Positions 42,406-57,179 of a stretch of DNA of 64,000 bases are shown here, piece after piece. The DNA comes from Hyaloperonospora brassicae (lineage: Eukaryota; Oomycota; Peronosporomycetes; Peronosporales; Peronosporaceae). The stretch lies in assembly GCA_947650285.1 (NCBI GenBank), contig CANTFL010000024.1:55206-119205 (forward strand), in the 5' to 3' direction. How positions within the stretch are numbered: the stretch's first letter is position 1; each line of letters opens with the position of its first letter. The notes under the pieces are model-generated. The model searched no databases. It was not told the DNA's origin and saw only the letters and a program-made list of their open reading frames with translations. A program made the position numbers and the translations under genes.

Positions 42406-45400
42406 GCTCTGGCAGGTGAACTCTGGGATGGTTAATTACAAATAATGTAGAATAAACGCGAAAGAAATGCGCAATATTCATATAATTATCGTGGGTGCTT
42501 TGCCCAAGTAGCTGATAGTATTGATAGTCGGGCGGGGTTAGTATGGATATTGCCGAATGGATACTAAAAATATATGAGCGAAATAGTTGTGTACAGAGAA
42601 AAGAATTATGAGATGCATCATTTGGCTACGCATATTCATTTAAGTTGTTTTACGGCGAGGACATTAAGCTGTCCGCATCCTTAAGTTTTCGAGCATTCTG
42701 TGGCAAAGGTGCTGGTGTGTCGACAACTTTCGTGCGGCAAACCATTGAGGTTAAAGAGATAAATTATCACTGATCCGGTACCTCCAAATTGCAGAAAAAT
42801 ATTTGTCGTCGTCACCTCTGCTAGAACACTTTTACCATATTATCAACAATTCCAATATCCACCCATGTAATCGTAACAACTGAAGATTTTTTTGAATGGA
42901 ATATATTAGCAAGGCTTTTTTAAACTCATTGATTGATTTTACAACTCAAACTTTGTTATTTTGTGTAGCGTGTAAGCTGCTTTTGTCCCTTTTTATTGAT
43001 GTTGCATCTCTTGCGGAACAATGTAATCATTATATTTAAAGATCGAAATAAATTGAGGTAGCTCATACAATTATCGTAAAAGCAGGTTATTAAAGCTCTT
43101 AATCCCTGTCGACCTTGAATTGTTACATCAAAATTCAAACATAATTTGCGTTCTAAGCAAAAAGATTTATCTTCTTGTATACGTACCCTTACGCAATTTC
43201 ACTAATATTTGCGGTGAATATCCCTCGTTTGTAGGATTGTTGACGCTGACGTTTGTTTCATGTTCTCGTAATGTAAAAATTCAGCTGACTACGTCATGAT
43301 ACCTGATCACATAACCTAGAGAAACCTTCAGCTGCTTAAGTTCCCTTGACTAAAGATCTTTGAACCTTTGATACATACTAACATAAGGTGCATGATATAT
43401 GACATGCTATGGACACGTTACGATTTATTATTAGTAGGATAGCCGCAAATCATTCGTCGAGTCAACGCTACTTCGTTTTGGTGATTTATATTCTCGGCAA
43501 TGCCTCGCGTATCTTAACCGTCAGAATTCAAAATTCATAACGTTATGGATTGTTGTGTGTATGGCCTAAACAATCGGAAACTTACTCTTCTCATCTGTCG
43601 TAAAAAATTTCAAATTTCCTTGTCCATACCTTTTTTATAGACAAGATCAATATAAAAATGTCATGAATTCATTACAATTGACGTCAAATTTGGCTTCAAT
43701 CGTGGCGTATATAATCTTGGTTCCAAATGACGAGTCCAGAGTTGTCATTCCAGCAATATTAATATCCTAAATATCTCATAATGAGTGTAAATTTATGTAA
43801 CTTTGATGACAGGCAATTGTTGACCACAAAATTATTTTCCTTGATAATGTTATTTACAGTCAAGATTTCGACTTTCATAAAACGACCGAAGTGTTTGTTA
43901 GTGAAGTTGCAGCGATGCGTGAGTAATGCATATGCCATATTAAAGGTTGTTGTAGGCTTACAGAATAGCTTTACTGTTGTTGCTGACTAGTGGAATCATC
44001 AAAAAATTATAATGACGTAGTCGTAGGGGGACAGCACTCGGTTGACTGCAAATTTGAGAGTGGATTATGCTAGTAAAATCAGCCGACAATGTTGACCTGG
44101 TGACCAGGATCCACTAAATTTATATCCTTTAAAATCAACGTCCCTAAATCGACGCAATCACCTTCATTCTGAATATGCTCTAGCGGAGTTTTTCCGTGAA
44201 AGGCGATACGACATTTTTACGAAGTGTGAACGCAACAGCCGGCTGGAAAAAAGTACCTGTAATTTCAGTAGCTGAGAGCCATCGGCTTCGTAGAACTATC
44301 GCTTTCGGATTGAAAGAATAATATATAACGACTTCCTTTTTAGGCTTGCTTTAAGCAACAAAAGTCCGTCTGAATAAATATCAGCTCTTAAATATTAAAG
44401 GTTAATACGAAATCACGAAGCGCCCGGAAATTTGTCCTCACTGCCTTTTCTTGATAAATCATCAAACCCGAGGACATTATAAAGAATTGAATCGAATAAG
44501 TTTGGTGATGCCGGCGTCATAACTATAATCTAAGATAAAAAATAATAATATATTCACCTTGCGATGAACCGTCTGCCTACTGATTCTTTTATGGATATTT
44601 CAATATTGCGTATCATATACGGCGGGGCGTAGAATGAGTTATATAATCATTGTGACGATTCATTACTTTTAAAGTCACACCACATGCGCTGAAAGCGGGC
44701 AAAGATGGGTGCCAAGTAGCCTACATATTACGGTCAGTTAATTTAATTTTTTGACGATACGAAAAAATTATCAAGTAGATTGTTTTGCAAGATACTCATA
44801 CGGCTTTACTTCGTAAAAAGGACCACAATTTATATATAATGAAATAGGTCTGATCATTTGCCCGACTTATATAGTTGGTAACGCAACAACTATGTTACGG
44901 ATCTGATATACGATTCAAGATTGACAGAAAGACCTGTAAAATTTTCTGTTTTCGACGGGAGGTTGCACTACGTCGACACAGGGTCTCATTTGCGCGACAA
45001 AGCTTGCATCATAATCTCTGATAGCTCAGCGAATTCTTCAAAATTAAGCAAGTAGACCTTTGAAGTCAAAGATATTATTGGCACGTATCTTATAACTTCA
45101 CATTATCTTTTTTCTGTCAAAATGATCAGTGTAAATGGATGTGATGACTGCTAAAACTTTGTATTTGAAGTTACACACTAACAAATTTAGTCAGCCATAC
45201 AAGCGACAATTATAATTAGGCCCATATCAGGCCACTTTATTTTATTACATATGTTAGCGTAGTCATTCCCATAAGTCATTTCTACCACCATTCGCTCGAC
45301 TGGATATATATATAAATAGAGTTAAACTATTGTCGCAAATGGTGAGCGAAGATTTGAATAAGCAGACTGAATGCAATTCTGTACTTAACAAAGAAAATGA

Positions 45401-47330
45401 ATATTCTTAATGAAACGGTATGTCATCCGCTCAAAGTTATTGGCAGTCGCCACGATATCGTGTTATATATAGATGTAAACGAATCTATTAAGGCATTGAA
45501 TCAGCAGGGTTACATTCCCCTTCTATGCACCGATTAAATTTCATGTCTTTTACTATCCTCTCCAAATTTGGTAGAATGTACATACCTTTGTAGATTTCTA
45601 CACAAAATTGCGTTTCGGAATCAAACGATGTTATGCTTGTAGTTACGCGCGTTTTAATACATGTATATTTATCTATCTAGCTTATTAAATCAATGAAACA
45701 ATAATATAACATTGTGGTAAATATAAAAAAAGTGGAGATTCTAGCGAAGTTTTAATTGCTTGATGCAAACTTTATAGGATCAGACAAATTGTTTGTCGTA
45801 TATGATTCGGTTGCGTATCATAGAAATACAATGGTCTATTCTACATCGACTGCCTGATTCGAGCGCAAGACACAAAAATAAATCTCTTAGCGGTCATCTT
45901 GGAGAATGTATAAAAATCTATTGCACTTTGGGCATTGCGCGGTGATATGTGTATCCATGACATTCCAATGAAGTCCTCCTTGTTTGTTCGAGTAGCAAAT
46001 CTGATAATAAATGTAAAATAAAATTTAGAATAGAAGGTGAATGGACGCTTTAATGAAGCTTTCCGCGACGAGAGATGGTACAAGCGCAAATCGATTGATT
46101 CATATGTTGTCCAAATCGAAGTTTGGCTAATTTGTTAAAGAAGCTAACAATCATAATCGCTTTATCATGCGCAAGGTCTTAATGATACAAGTTACAATGA
46201 AGTAATGCCAAAAAAATATAATTGATCAAATCAATCAAAACATTCGTTATCAAGCTTTTCGTTCTATAAAAATTCATGTCTACCGCTTTAATGTATCGAA
46301 AATTGATCAATGTGCTATGTATCTGATTCACGACTTCATAATATTATATATCCGATCAGGGTGGCATATTTGCATTTTAAACGTGGGCAAATAACTTCCG
46401 GTAAACTTTTGGATGTATATCGTTATCTCTTCGACCTGCCTGAGTGTTCGTATCCGAGTGACGAGCGATGATAGAACTGTCAAATATAAATTTAATCACC
46501 GAGTATATTGATATGTTTTTGAAGAATAAAAGTGTAGGTGAAGAAAATTACAAGACGCCAGCAGTTCGGACGTAATGGTTCGAAAGACAACGTCGTGTAT
46601 GTTTTGGCCAAACGAAATGTTAAGTACATCAACATCAATATCTTATTTGGGTGTTGTTCGGCGTCTGATGAATTTGGCCAACCTGCAGAATGGCCGCCCT
46701 AATATATACTAAGCATTTCATGTGCTCAAATTCGTGCTGTTTAATCAGTATAACAATGCGAATCAAGAATATGTCAACAAACTCATTAATCACGACGACT
46801 TTGTTTAGTGCTGTTTTCTTTATTGTATAATTCCGAAATGTTTTCCAGATTTATCGAAGAAAAATTTGTTCAGACACTTGGTGAGATTCTTCCTTGCCTG
46901 CTTTCCAACATACTAAGCATTATTTGATTGGTTAGTGCCCAAAGCAACGTACCTGCCCCGTATCACGGCTATGTTTAATAGGAGGAACGATGGAAATTCA
47001 AGCGCGTCATGATAGATGGTAGTAGTGTATGAATAATTTCCAATTAGTATTAGAAGAATAGCTTAGGCGTGGAACGCATATCTTTTATTCAATTTAATGC
47101 TCATTTCGTGACTTCTTGGTGTATCTTCGATGTATCCACTCTGATAAAGATTTCAGTGTGCGTCAAACTTGTTGCTAGTACAAAGAAAGTAAGTCTTGTT
47201 TTATGCTAGAGATGTATTTTTGATCGACACATTAGCATGGATTGTGCAAGTAAAAGATGCAATCAATATCATCTAACAACTACTATTCTTGCACCTGATG
47301 CACAATATTACGGTAGCACAGAATACACAG
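42406..47330. other. Decayed AT-rich DNA, no supported feature
   Basis: No ORF above 82 codons and no domain motif on either strand. The content is probably very old mobile-element sequence. Confidence 0.4.
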
Positions 47331-48640
47331 ACAGCGTCAAGTGCCGACGACTTTGTCAACATAACCTATTAGTCCGACAAAGACGCAGTCAGACTCATTT
47401 CTGAAACGCCGCTACTTGATATTGTCGAAATCAGAAATTCTTTGGGGCCTTCAAGCTGCTGATGAACCAGGTAAAGACATTTAGTCGACATCCCTCGACT
47501 ACGTCGATTGACTTCATGAACTCGTCGCATCTAGATCTCAAGTGAAGGAGCTGCTCACGTCACAATCTATCCGTCGTGGCAGTTTGCAGGTATCCAACAT
47601 CTGCGTGCACTTCGCGGCGAAATGCACCTTTTATCGAATCGCGTTGAACGTATGCAAGACAAAAAATCCTAAGCTACACATTTCTTACCATATAAGAGGA
47701 TCACAAGTTATAAAAGGTGTCGAGAGGATAAAGGCCGAATAAATTTGTGTCGATCGCCAACTCAAAGATTTTGTCGCAAATACTAAGGAAAATACACACG
47801 AGGTGTAGAAGACGCTGTAAGTGGCCTATAAGAGCCTCACTGCGAAGAAGAGTAACGTCATCTGGCGCGTCTGCATTGTGCTTACCGTATACATTTCCTT
47901 AAAAAATTTTGAAACACTAATGCCACCGGGACAGTGTGCCAGGCGCTTCTTATTATTCGAGACAAACTCTGGTCGCCGCTTTGACGGGTTTAACGCGTAA
48001 TCCACGCGTTAAGCATCTTTCATTAATGCCGAGGAACACCATGAAGTACAACTTACTCGAATAGAAGCACTTAGTTGGCGAATATTCAGTGGAGACTCAG
48101 GTTTGGTACGTTATCACTGTATTCGATATGCCAGACGCTAAGTCGCTAAAACGTTATGCGTACAAAGCGAAGATGGATAAATCGCAGTTTCTTTGCAAGC
48201 ATAATAATATTGCAGAAGAGGCCAAACATAGGCGTATTACCAAAACTCAGAGAGCGGTCGACGTTCAATGCTATTGCTGAGTGTGGATTGAGTGATACAT
48301 GCTGGACCCGCGCTTATGGAGCACCTCTGGTATAACGCAGAGTAAGTAGAAATTATTGACTTCTATCTTTCTTCTGTAAATGATTATTGTGGCCGTCTTC
48401 ACACAGGTCGAGCAAATGAAGACTTACCCCACTGACGGGTTCGTCTCGGCTTGCACGCATAATTGGATATTATGGAATTCTTTGGCAAGCGCATATCCGT
48501 TGAATTACTCTCATTCCGTGTTGGAGCAGAAGCGCGCACCCTCGGCAGATTATCTATCTGGACTATCGAAATTAGAACTATTGCAGTTGTTATGGTCTCG
48601 CGCGAATATTAATTCGGCTTCTCGCTACACATAAGTTATT
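47331..48640 (+). pseudogene. Broken coding-like region, family unknown
   Basis: Three plus-strand ORFs (47,542-47,742; 48,089-48,280; 48,380-48,634) and the stop-broken stretches between them have protein-like composition and clearly less AT bias than the neighbours. One stretch near 47,757-47,900 reads as a Lys-rich helix interrupted by two stops. They may be parts of one decayed gene. No family was recognised. Confidence 0.3.
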
Positions 48641-49840
48641 CTTTTAGCAGATTAAAACGATACGATAGTTTCACACTAAGCACATTAGTTTTATACATAA
48701 AATAAACAAAATAACATGTTCGCATAAGCAAATCTAGACTTAAGATAAATAACACATTCTAAATACATGATTTTTGCAATTTTTCATGTTAGTAGCTAAT
48801 GTACGACACGTCGAACGGTGCCGGGTGTTATATTATGATTTACGAAAGAGTTGGCAAAGGGAAAGAGCATTGACTATATGTTTACCTATCAAATGTGAAT
48901 GTGAGTGTTGAGAATATTACACCAGTCATAGATCTTTGATATTTTTTTAGGGACACTGATTAAATTTTCTCAATTTACTACCTCAGTCACCGATAACATT
49001 TAGTTTACAAGTTAATAATCATTATTCTCCGCAGACGGATCAGAAATACTTAATATACTCGATATTCGGAATCAGACGTGGTCATTAATTACCGCAAACA
49101 ATATAATAACTAAAGTGCCCGTGATAATAATATAGTTATGCAGCTTTTGTAATTACTGCTAGAAACAATATCTCGATATATAAAGTTAACCTTTCGCGTT
49201 TCATAAATGTCTATTGTTACTACAATGACATGAATTTGCGGCGATGGCATATAGGATATAGTAGCGCGTGTTTATTCACTATTGTGTCGACCTCATTTGT
49301 CTGGTACCCTCTTCACGATGGTTGCACTTAAAATAAATGCCGATGTTGTGAGCACTTCACATCTAGGGTTTATGTGTTTTTTTGAACTCATCATCTATGT
49401 TAAAACTCAAACCACAACACATTCAGCTTGTCGTTTAACAGCATGTAGAATCTTTTCAATCCGATTCGTATACATGCAACCATCCTACCACGGCAACATA
49501 TACATAAGATATAATCAAGAAAAATAAATATATATATATGAGCATTATTTTAATCGAAGACAAACATAACCTGAATCAGAACTTTTATATTGGATATATT
49601 GTTATAAACCGATCTGTCTCACACAAGATCGTCTTCGATCAGCCGGAATTCGATTTAATCACCGTTTTGATTGGGACAATAATCGTTGATTATTTTACCT
49701 CGGACTACGAACCATCCACCATCAAATTTTGTTATTCATGCATAAGTACGACCATCTGATCTTTCTACACTATAATGTACTTAAGGAATTGCTAAATTTA
49801 CACCACTTTTCCTAAGATTTACACCCTTCCATCAAAATCT
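48641..49840. other. AT-rich DNA, no supported feature
   Basis: Two plus ORFs of 81 and 73 codons (49,282-49,527; 49,538-49,759) are hydrophobic and AT-driven, with no motif. Confidence 0.4.
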
Positions 49841-49847
49841 TATATAT

Positions 49848-50640
49848 AAGGTCGAGACCGAGACAAGTACTGACTCAATTGAGCTTGCTGAAGCCGCTGT
49901 AATTGGCGAGACGGCTGTCTTTGCCGATGCGTCTGACGTTACTAGAGAGGCTGAAGCTGTGACGCTTACCGCGCAAACGGAAGCCGTTGCCGAGTCTATG
50001 AAGGTTGTAGAGAAGGATAAGAAGAACGTTGGCGCTACATTGGAGGGCGCTATAGAGGTATAGGAGGACAACGTCGAGCAAGAGGATACCGATGAAAAAC
50101 CCGCATCTACTTCCATCACGGAGACGAAGAGCAGCTAAACTTTGAGTGGAAAAACGGCTACATTTCCACACGAACGTACCGTCTTCGGCTAAGTATAAAC
50201 GCCTCTGACCATCACACGCAGGACCAAAGTGTACATTTTTCTCACGATGAAGTTTCAGCCGCGTTCTGGTGAGGCAAAGACCACTGCCATCACAACGTGG
50301 ATATGGAAGTAGGAACTGTCGTTCATGTGAGCAGTAGATCAATACCATCGTAACCGATACGCTTTTTGATACGAGGCGAAGTACTATACGTTGTTGCCAT
50401 CTCGAACTTTGCTTTGATCTGCACGATCAGCTTTGTGCCCTTGTCGCTATATGATCGATCGACACTGGGTACTTCGTGACTTGGAACACAACCTCGTCAA
50501 GCGTAGACGTTACTATACAAAGATTCATGCGAGAAAACTTGATCACAACTGCATTCCTCGCTGCCTCTCTATTGTCCGTGCTACCCGTATGTTCCTCATG
50601 AGACGTTCATTTCGGCGGCACAAGTACAGCAAGTGACTGT
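49848..50640 (+). pseudogene. Broken host-like gene with acidic repeats
   Basis: From 49,848 the plus strand gives an Ala/Glu/Thr/Val-rich, acidic, weakly repetitive stretch of about 70 codons to a TAG near 50,061, then a further acidic piece to a stop at about 50,138. After a frame change come further protein-like pieces, ending in a basic 67-codon ORF (50,433-50,636). Composition and codon use differ from the surrounding relics, so this may be a relatively recent pseudogene. The antisense ORF 49,832-50,119 is its Ser/Ala/Val-rich mirror. Confidence 0.35.
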
Positions 50641-53600
50641 AGCTATGTGGAGATAAGCGCACGTGTATGAGCTGCTCGGTAAGGTGTGTCAGAGAGTGTT
50701 TTGCTGCATTCTTTGCTGCTACAAAGATAAGTTCAACGAGGTCTTCGGACCGTCAAGTTGAGATTGCAAGGCGCTCCTCCATGCAGAACACTGCCTCCGG
50801 TCCGAGGCCTTATCTACATAAAAAAGACAAGTGCTGTGGTACGTGCAGAAAACTGATCTTGAGGTAGAGTCAGGATCTCGCAGTGAGTAGATGACGTCGA
50901 ATATACACACACACGAACTGACACTGTCGCTTACTTGTTCACATGCTGCAAATTGACAACTCATTACCTGGAATGCAGGTAACAGTTCCTTTTCGAGGTG
51001 GGCAGCATACACTTGACCGGATCGTCAGTCGCTGCATGCGTTTGTTGCACTCGTATCCAAAACATCTGAGCTGAAATGTCGTCATACAAAGTCTCTCTCT
51101 CTTTCTCAATGACTGCACCAAGTAGCTGCCAATATTCGCAGTGCATGTGCTGCTATGTGTATTGTATACGCTAAAGAGTAATTGATCTGTACGAGAGTCG
51201 CTACTATCTGCAGACAAAGTGATCGCATTCGATGGTCATTTTCGTCCATCTTCACCTGTGTGACCTAACCACGAACGGTTCAGTCGCTGCAGTGCTGTTG
51301 CAATCGAAGCAGTTGACGTTCCAGTGAGCTCTGTATTGTGTAAATAGAATGCAGTGGACGTCGCTCGGTCCGTTAAAGTCCAACTCTTGTGCGACTACTT
51401 CGGCATTGAACCCGTCGAGAACATTTTGCGTGTTCCCACTTTGATTGCTACGCACTGTCATAAGTGCTGCTGTGCGTTCTCGTTTCTTCTTCTGATTACG
51501 TTCCACAACTCGTTTTGTCTCGTGTCATCCAGAAATTGAAGTACTGCGCGCATGTACAGAGGCCATCTAAACACGTGCAAAAAAACTCGCAAAGCTCAGA
51601 TCGACTTCCAGACCAGCGCATTTGTTACTTCAGACGGCAAGGTGGCGTAGGATGCTTGTCGTATACTTTATTTGCTCGTCTTGGTCTTGTTTGGCCTTTT
51701 GCGCGCGCATGACCGATATTTGCGCCTCGAGCCACGCGCCCTATCGTTGCCGGAACGTGTTTATCGATACTGACATTTGTGAATAGATACAGGCGTGAGT
51801 GGTGTCTTGCGTATAACCTGCCAGTTAATGGCCTAGAATATTGAGTAATACCTTTGTCAGAAATCAAATCTTAAACCAAAATTTTTTTGTATATAAGATT
51901 TTGAAGAAATGTGTGAAACTAACGAAAAGGGAGCGAATTTATCAATTCCCTATGCGTAATAGTCTTGCATATCTTATTTATTTGTACGTATAACTTCCAT
52001 TTAAATTGGTTCTCTCAAATTAGCTAGACTATCAAAAATTAAGTAACAATATCAAAATCATATATCGTAAATATGGAGAAATTTGTACATCTGTTCTTAG
52101 AATTGATCTGGTTATTTAAATATATAACTGGTGGCCAAAACTTAAAAGCACGAAACTAGTATTCATAAAAAATAAAAGCTTAATATATATATTAACTAAG
52201 GGTATGAATATAAGCTTGGACAGCGCGATAAACTATTTTAGAAGACGAGGGGATCCGCGTTCAATTTGATGCCACGTACAACTTTTTTTCGTTAGCATCG
52301 AATATTACATCTACCTCTAACAATTACAGCGAGTTTACAGCGGCGCGCATGGTTGTATATATTATATGCTCACGCCAAACATCACAATACCTTTTTCTGA
52401 CCTTTGCAGAACTAAACGTTCTAATAGGCTATAATTAAAGGTCATCGTTGAGTCGACTCCGGTATAATTTTCTAAGAGGGTTAGATGAGAGCCTATCGAG
52501 CTACGCACCCTTATCTTATTAAATTTCAACACGAAAAATCAGTATCTGAAGTGGAACGAAAGAGACGTATTCGGCTCTCCGATGATGTGATCCTAAAATT
52601 CAGTGTCAAGAATGCAACATAATAGAAGTGTAAAATGTATTTTTTACATCAAAATATGTAAATTGGATAGCAATGGTAAACGGTCATTAATAGTTGTAAT
52701 ATATTATAGCCTATTATAAATAGGGACACGGGTCCGGTCAATTGTTTCTCCGTTCGAGATCATTGACCTTCTCGGTCTTCGTGACGCGTACCCTGCAGCG
52801 AAAACTAAAGGTAAACCATGAAGGTAGTATGGATTGATGTGGTCATAACTTTGTCGGCAAAAACACACAATGTTTAATTTCAATGGTGGGGTATTAGTCG
52901 GTCTGGTTTCCACTTATCGACATCCGATTTACTACAAATAATAAATACTATATTATTTCTTTTTTTATTATCGAGCCAACCTGTTATATAAATAGGAACT
53001 TTATATTGATACAACGAGTGGTCTTTACATTTTGATCCTGTAACTATTCAAACGGCCGATTCTGCTTTTTTGTCGAACATAAGTGCCTATTTAAAGGCGC
53101 ATTAGTGCTTATAGCTTTGGATTTTATCCTTCGCTGTGAGGTTACAGAAGAACAAAAAACATGAATTATCGATTAAAAAGTGTTATGAAAAAGTGTTTGT
53201 GAAAATTTGTAGTCAAGATCCACGTCTAGAACCAAAGTCAAAAAAACATTTTTTTAACACTCTAAAATTTCAATGCGTTGGTATGTGTCGTTAGGTGAAT
53301 GATCACATGTAACAATATTTGACATCCCTTCGAATAATAGACTTCATACAAGACATTGCATGACTCAGATGGATCTAACTCAATATTGTATGCCGCGCTG
53401 CATCACTATGTAAATCCTGGCGAGAAGTGACATATTTATATGATCTCCCGCGACTTTGAACATTCTACGGGTAGGACCGGCGAGAAATACGACAGCTGCT
53501 CATTTATGGATAAACTTACACCTTTGTACCCTGTTTCATCTGTCGTCACCTCATCATTGGAGCTTACTCAATATCTAATAACGACAATATGTTATACAAT

Positions 53601-54121
53601 CCATTTTACTCAAAGGACGGAAAAATAAAAAAAATTTGAAAAATAAATAATGTCTATATGGTTTTGCGTTGACCTGAATTTTTTCGTTTGATGTTTTAGC
53701 TTCAAACTAGATTCTTCTAGTAAAAAATAGAATAAGCATTGTAAAAGATTTGGTTAGCCTTCGATCCCGTTGAAATACATAGAGGAATATGTTTACGGTC
53801 GAGGCCGCATTGAACACACAATAAATTACTCATCTCGTGATCGTCGTGAATGTCGATAAGCATCAAACGAGCTTTATTAATCTCGTTTTTTACATACTTG
53901 ATCATGACTGTCATCTTTGTCTTCATTCCGCACAAATAACATCGGGGTATTTATTGGTCTGAACGTCTGGTCAGATGGCAATCTTTTTTGATGAGCGTTT
54001 GTCAAAGATAGCATAAGGTTTTGACTTTCTTCGATACAGATTTGTATTATTAAGAGTAGTCGATAGAAGCAGTAAGTATACTTAGATCTAAAATGTTCTA
54101 AAGTGAATAACGAACCTGTAA
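50641..54121. other. Mixed unassigned DNA
   Basis: 50.6-51.8 kb is less AT-rich with many short ORFs on both strands but no motif, possibly more pseudogene sequence. 51.85-54.1 kb is decayed AT-rich DNA. Confidence 0.35.
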
Positions 54122-54418
54122 ATGAAGTTTATCTGCAGTATATGTATTTTGCTATCGAGTCGTACATTCACGCATTCGCATGGTTTGATACCGACCTTCC
54201 TGATGAAACCATCTAAGAGTGATAATACACCTACCTCATGTAGAGAAATATCCGTGACTTGCCTCTTTCAACCCTACCCGAAAAATTACGCTCTGGTTTT
54301 TTTGTCTAGGTCTCATAAATCAGCTCTTAAATCGAAGTTAGAGCTAAGTATGGATTTTGCATATAGTAGGTCATATAAAGTAGCGCAAAACAATATTCTA
54401 GCCAGTTCATCGATATAA
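54122..54418 (+). pseudogene. LINE reverse transcriptase relic
   Basis: A 98-codon frame with Leu-Ile-Pro-x-x-Phe-Leu, then Lys-Ser-Asp-Asn, Cys-Arg-Glu-Ile-Ser (L1: N-Y-R-P-I-S-L), Lys-Asn-Tyr-Ala-x-x-Leu-x-x-Arg, and Asp-Phe-Ala-x-Ser-Arg-Ser (L1: x-G-F-x-x-G-R-x-I). Block spacing matches non-LTR RT domains 0-2. The N-terminus looks like a signal peptide, but the RT pattern is the better explanation. The palm motif was not found downstream. Confidence 0.45.
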
Positions 54419-56800
54419 AAAATTGTATCAACTTTGTAAAAACTCTGGTTAATGATATTTTGATTTGTAGCGACACTACAATACATGCCGAGAAAAACAC
54501 ACGATAAATTAATTTTGGTGCAGCTAGACAGGTCATTGTGCGGCCGACTACAGAGCACTAATGCCGGAGGTTAAGAAAAGAGCTAGTTGGAGCATAGTGG
54601 GCAAATCCATTAATCGCTCTTATCCGAGCTGCCAAAAAATACCCCATTTACAAATTATTGGAGGAGCAACCTACATGATATAGCGGTATGGATCAGCAAT
54701 TTGCTTTCAAAATTAGTAGCTTTCGTATCTGTCGTTTAGCGTCATGAAAACCTATATGTAATGCACAAAAATATATGTGGAAGTGTTCGATCCAACCTTG
54801 TGTAATACCGAATGTCGATGTAGCTCGAACCGCCACAAGAATGAAATAGCACCTTCTGCTTAAGATACCAAAGTATATAATAGCGTATCCGAAGAAGTTG
54901 CTACTTGTTTGGATAATGCACCAGCTTTGTCTTAATTTTTATCGAAACAAAAGATTTGCAGGAACCCAGATGAAGCATATGAAGTAGGACAGCGTGAAAA
55001 ATGATAAAAGACACAGCACAAGTTATATATATATTTGAAATCGGGTTTATATTGAGTACGACTGCCACTACAATTTGTGGGATGTTACCTATCAAACGTA
55101 TGTCAAATTTCCTGCAGCATCATTTGTATTAGGTAATTAATTTGATTTTGAGCTCGTAGATTATTGTATCAGAGCCTACTTGGGACCACGCATCAAAATG
55201 TTTGGTATAATGAAAGAGGCCATTGTAATGAAATACGAATTACATAAACATGGACCATCGGATAGTTGAACTATGATAAATTCATCTTCTACCGAGCAAA
55301 ACAAAACGGCAATCAAGGCCGGAATCATGAATGCAGAAATCCTATGTTAAATCAAAATTAAGCCCCAAAAAAATTTCCAATAAAATTACAATGTAAGAAA
55401 AATTAGTTACGCCTTAAACTTATATCTTTTACAGAGGTATGTGCTACAGAATTTTTTCTATTTCATTGTTATGGCAGCAGCAAAACCTGTTTAATCCGCA
55501 AATGATATCTTGGTAGATATGGCGTAAGGAAAATTATAATAGCTACATGACAATTTTTAAGTATGTATAAGCGGATATTGTACAACACAATTTGCTTAAG
55601 CGCACTGGCAACATAAGTTATGTATGCAACATTTTGTTCGCACCCGAAAAAAATTGCTCTCATTACGAACGAAAATGCGAGTACGAATGAGAACGCGACG
55701 CTATCTAACCTTGTTATCATCCTTAATCATGGTTTATATTACATCACATACGCTGGGGTCTAATTTGTATAATTTTGTATGCAAGATTAATTAATGTGCA
55801 CAAACGTACAAACTTTACTTTGCTAAACATTTGCGAAAACGTTCTTGCTATTTTATATCCATAAAATACATTAATTTGCTAATTGGGCGTCTCCAACTTA
55901 CTGGATTAGGCGGATACCTTTTGCAACGTTGTAGGTATGTGTCTTATTAAGAGAAAACATTCATAAGCCCTCGAAAGTATGCGATAAAGTAGCAAAAGAC
56001 AGAAAATATAAGCTGTTGCGTCGATTAATAGCCGATTAAATTAAATATACTAGAATCGGAACTGACTGCGTGGTGTGAAGTCACATTACAAATCAATATT
56101 TGATGGCTGAAACCGTGAAGAAAATACATCGAACGGTGAATAAAGATAAAAATGTGATAGCATCTACCTATTTAATTGTGGCAGCCATATGCACATATAT
56201 TTGCCTCTTTGATTAACATTTACTCATCCTCAATTTGCATATAAGCATATATTTTGCATTTTTAATATCCAGCGCATTATACCATTTTGTGATAAACAGT
56301 GTATGTGTGGAGAGTATGACTTTAACGCGTTGAAATCTTTAATAATGGCACGTTTAAGTTACGTGAAATTTCTATTTACAACAATAGAGTACGATAACAT
56401 GATATGCATTTATGGTTCGTGACACATAAAGTTCCTAGATCGACTACAATCGCGCAATTTACTAGCGCATATTAAAATTAAAGTGTCTGAGATAAATTAT
56501 AGATGAATCAGGTTCAATATTAAATACAAAAAGAACAGTATAGGATAGATTTTTATAGTATATATAAATTTTCAATCGATCTCTAATTTTTAAATTTTAC
56601 AATAAATGTTTAACGTAATAATTTAATGAATACCTCGCTAAATAATCTATTAAGATGCAAACCATGACATTCAAAAGGGTTATATCAGTAAAATTAATAT
56701 AAATCAAGATCATAATTGCTTTGCTTTCATGTGGTATGATAAGTCATTTATAGTCCAGAGTTTTGCGAAATCAAAGGAATCTCGGATATTAGTTAAATAA
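54419..56800. other. Decayed AT-rich DNA, no supported feature
   Basis: No domain motif on either strand. The rest of the LINE at 54.1 kb may be here but cannot be read. Confidence 0.4.
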
Positions 56801-56807
56801 AGTTTAT

Positions 56808-56935
56808 TAAAAAAAGCCCCCCTAAATTTCAAAAATAAAAAAATGCTCTAGAGAATTGGATAATAAAAAAATGTCCAGATACATATGATATAAAAATGCC
56901 TCTATTAATCGCGAAAATAAAAAAATGCTTCACGG
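56808..56935 (+). repeat. 27-bp tandem repeat, five units
   Basis: An AATAAAAAAATGC-like core recurs at about 56,808, 56,834, 56,862, 56,889 and 56,917, so units are 26-28 bp. The tails between cores differ. Position and A-rich core suggest the subterminal repeats of a DNA transposon or minisatellite decay. Confidence 0.65.
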
Positions 56936-56994
56936 TCTGGTAGATCTTATCTTAATGTGGCACACATAAAATCACGCGCCCTTAATCATTTTCG

Positions 56995-57115
56995 GTCTCC
57001 TTTAACGGCCGTGACCAACCCCCGCCCTGTTTGGGAAGCCGCGGGGAGGGTTCTGCCGCGGGCGTGATGCGCTTGCAGCCACCATTTGCAAGTGCATGCG
57101 CAAAAAATAAGTACG
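56995..57115. other. Short GC island
   Basis: About 120 bp of strongly GC-rich sequence (two CCGCGG sites, a CCCCGCCC run) inside very AT-rich DNA, between the 27-bp repeat and the trinucleotide array. No ORF. It may be part of one mobile element with its neighbours. Confidence 0.45.
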
Positions 57116-57179
57116 TAAACGCGTGCTTGTATCATCAGTCTTGGCCGTAAAAACAGTTACTCCGTTATAATGTCGTAAA

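Noticed and set aside
54122..54190. Signal peptide suggesting a secreted effector
   Set aside because: The rest of the frame fits LINE RT blocks, which explains more residues.
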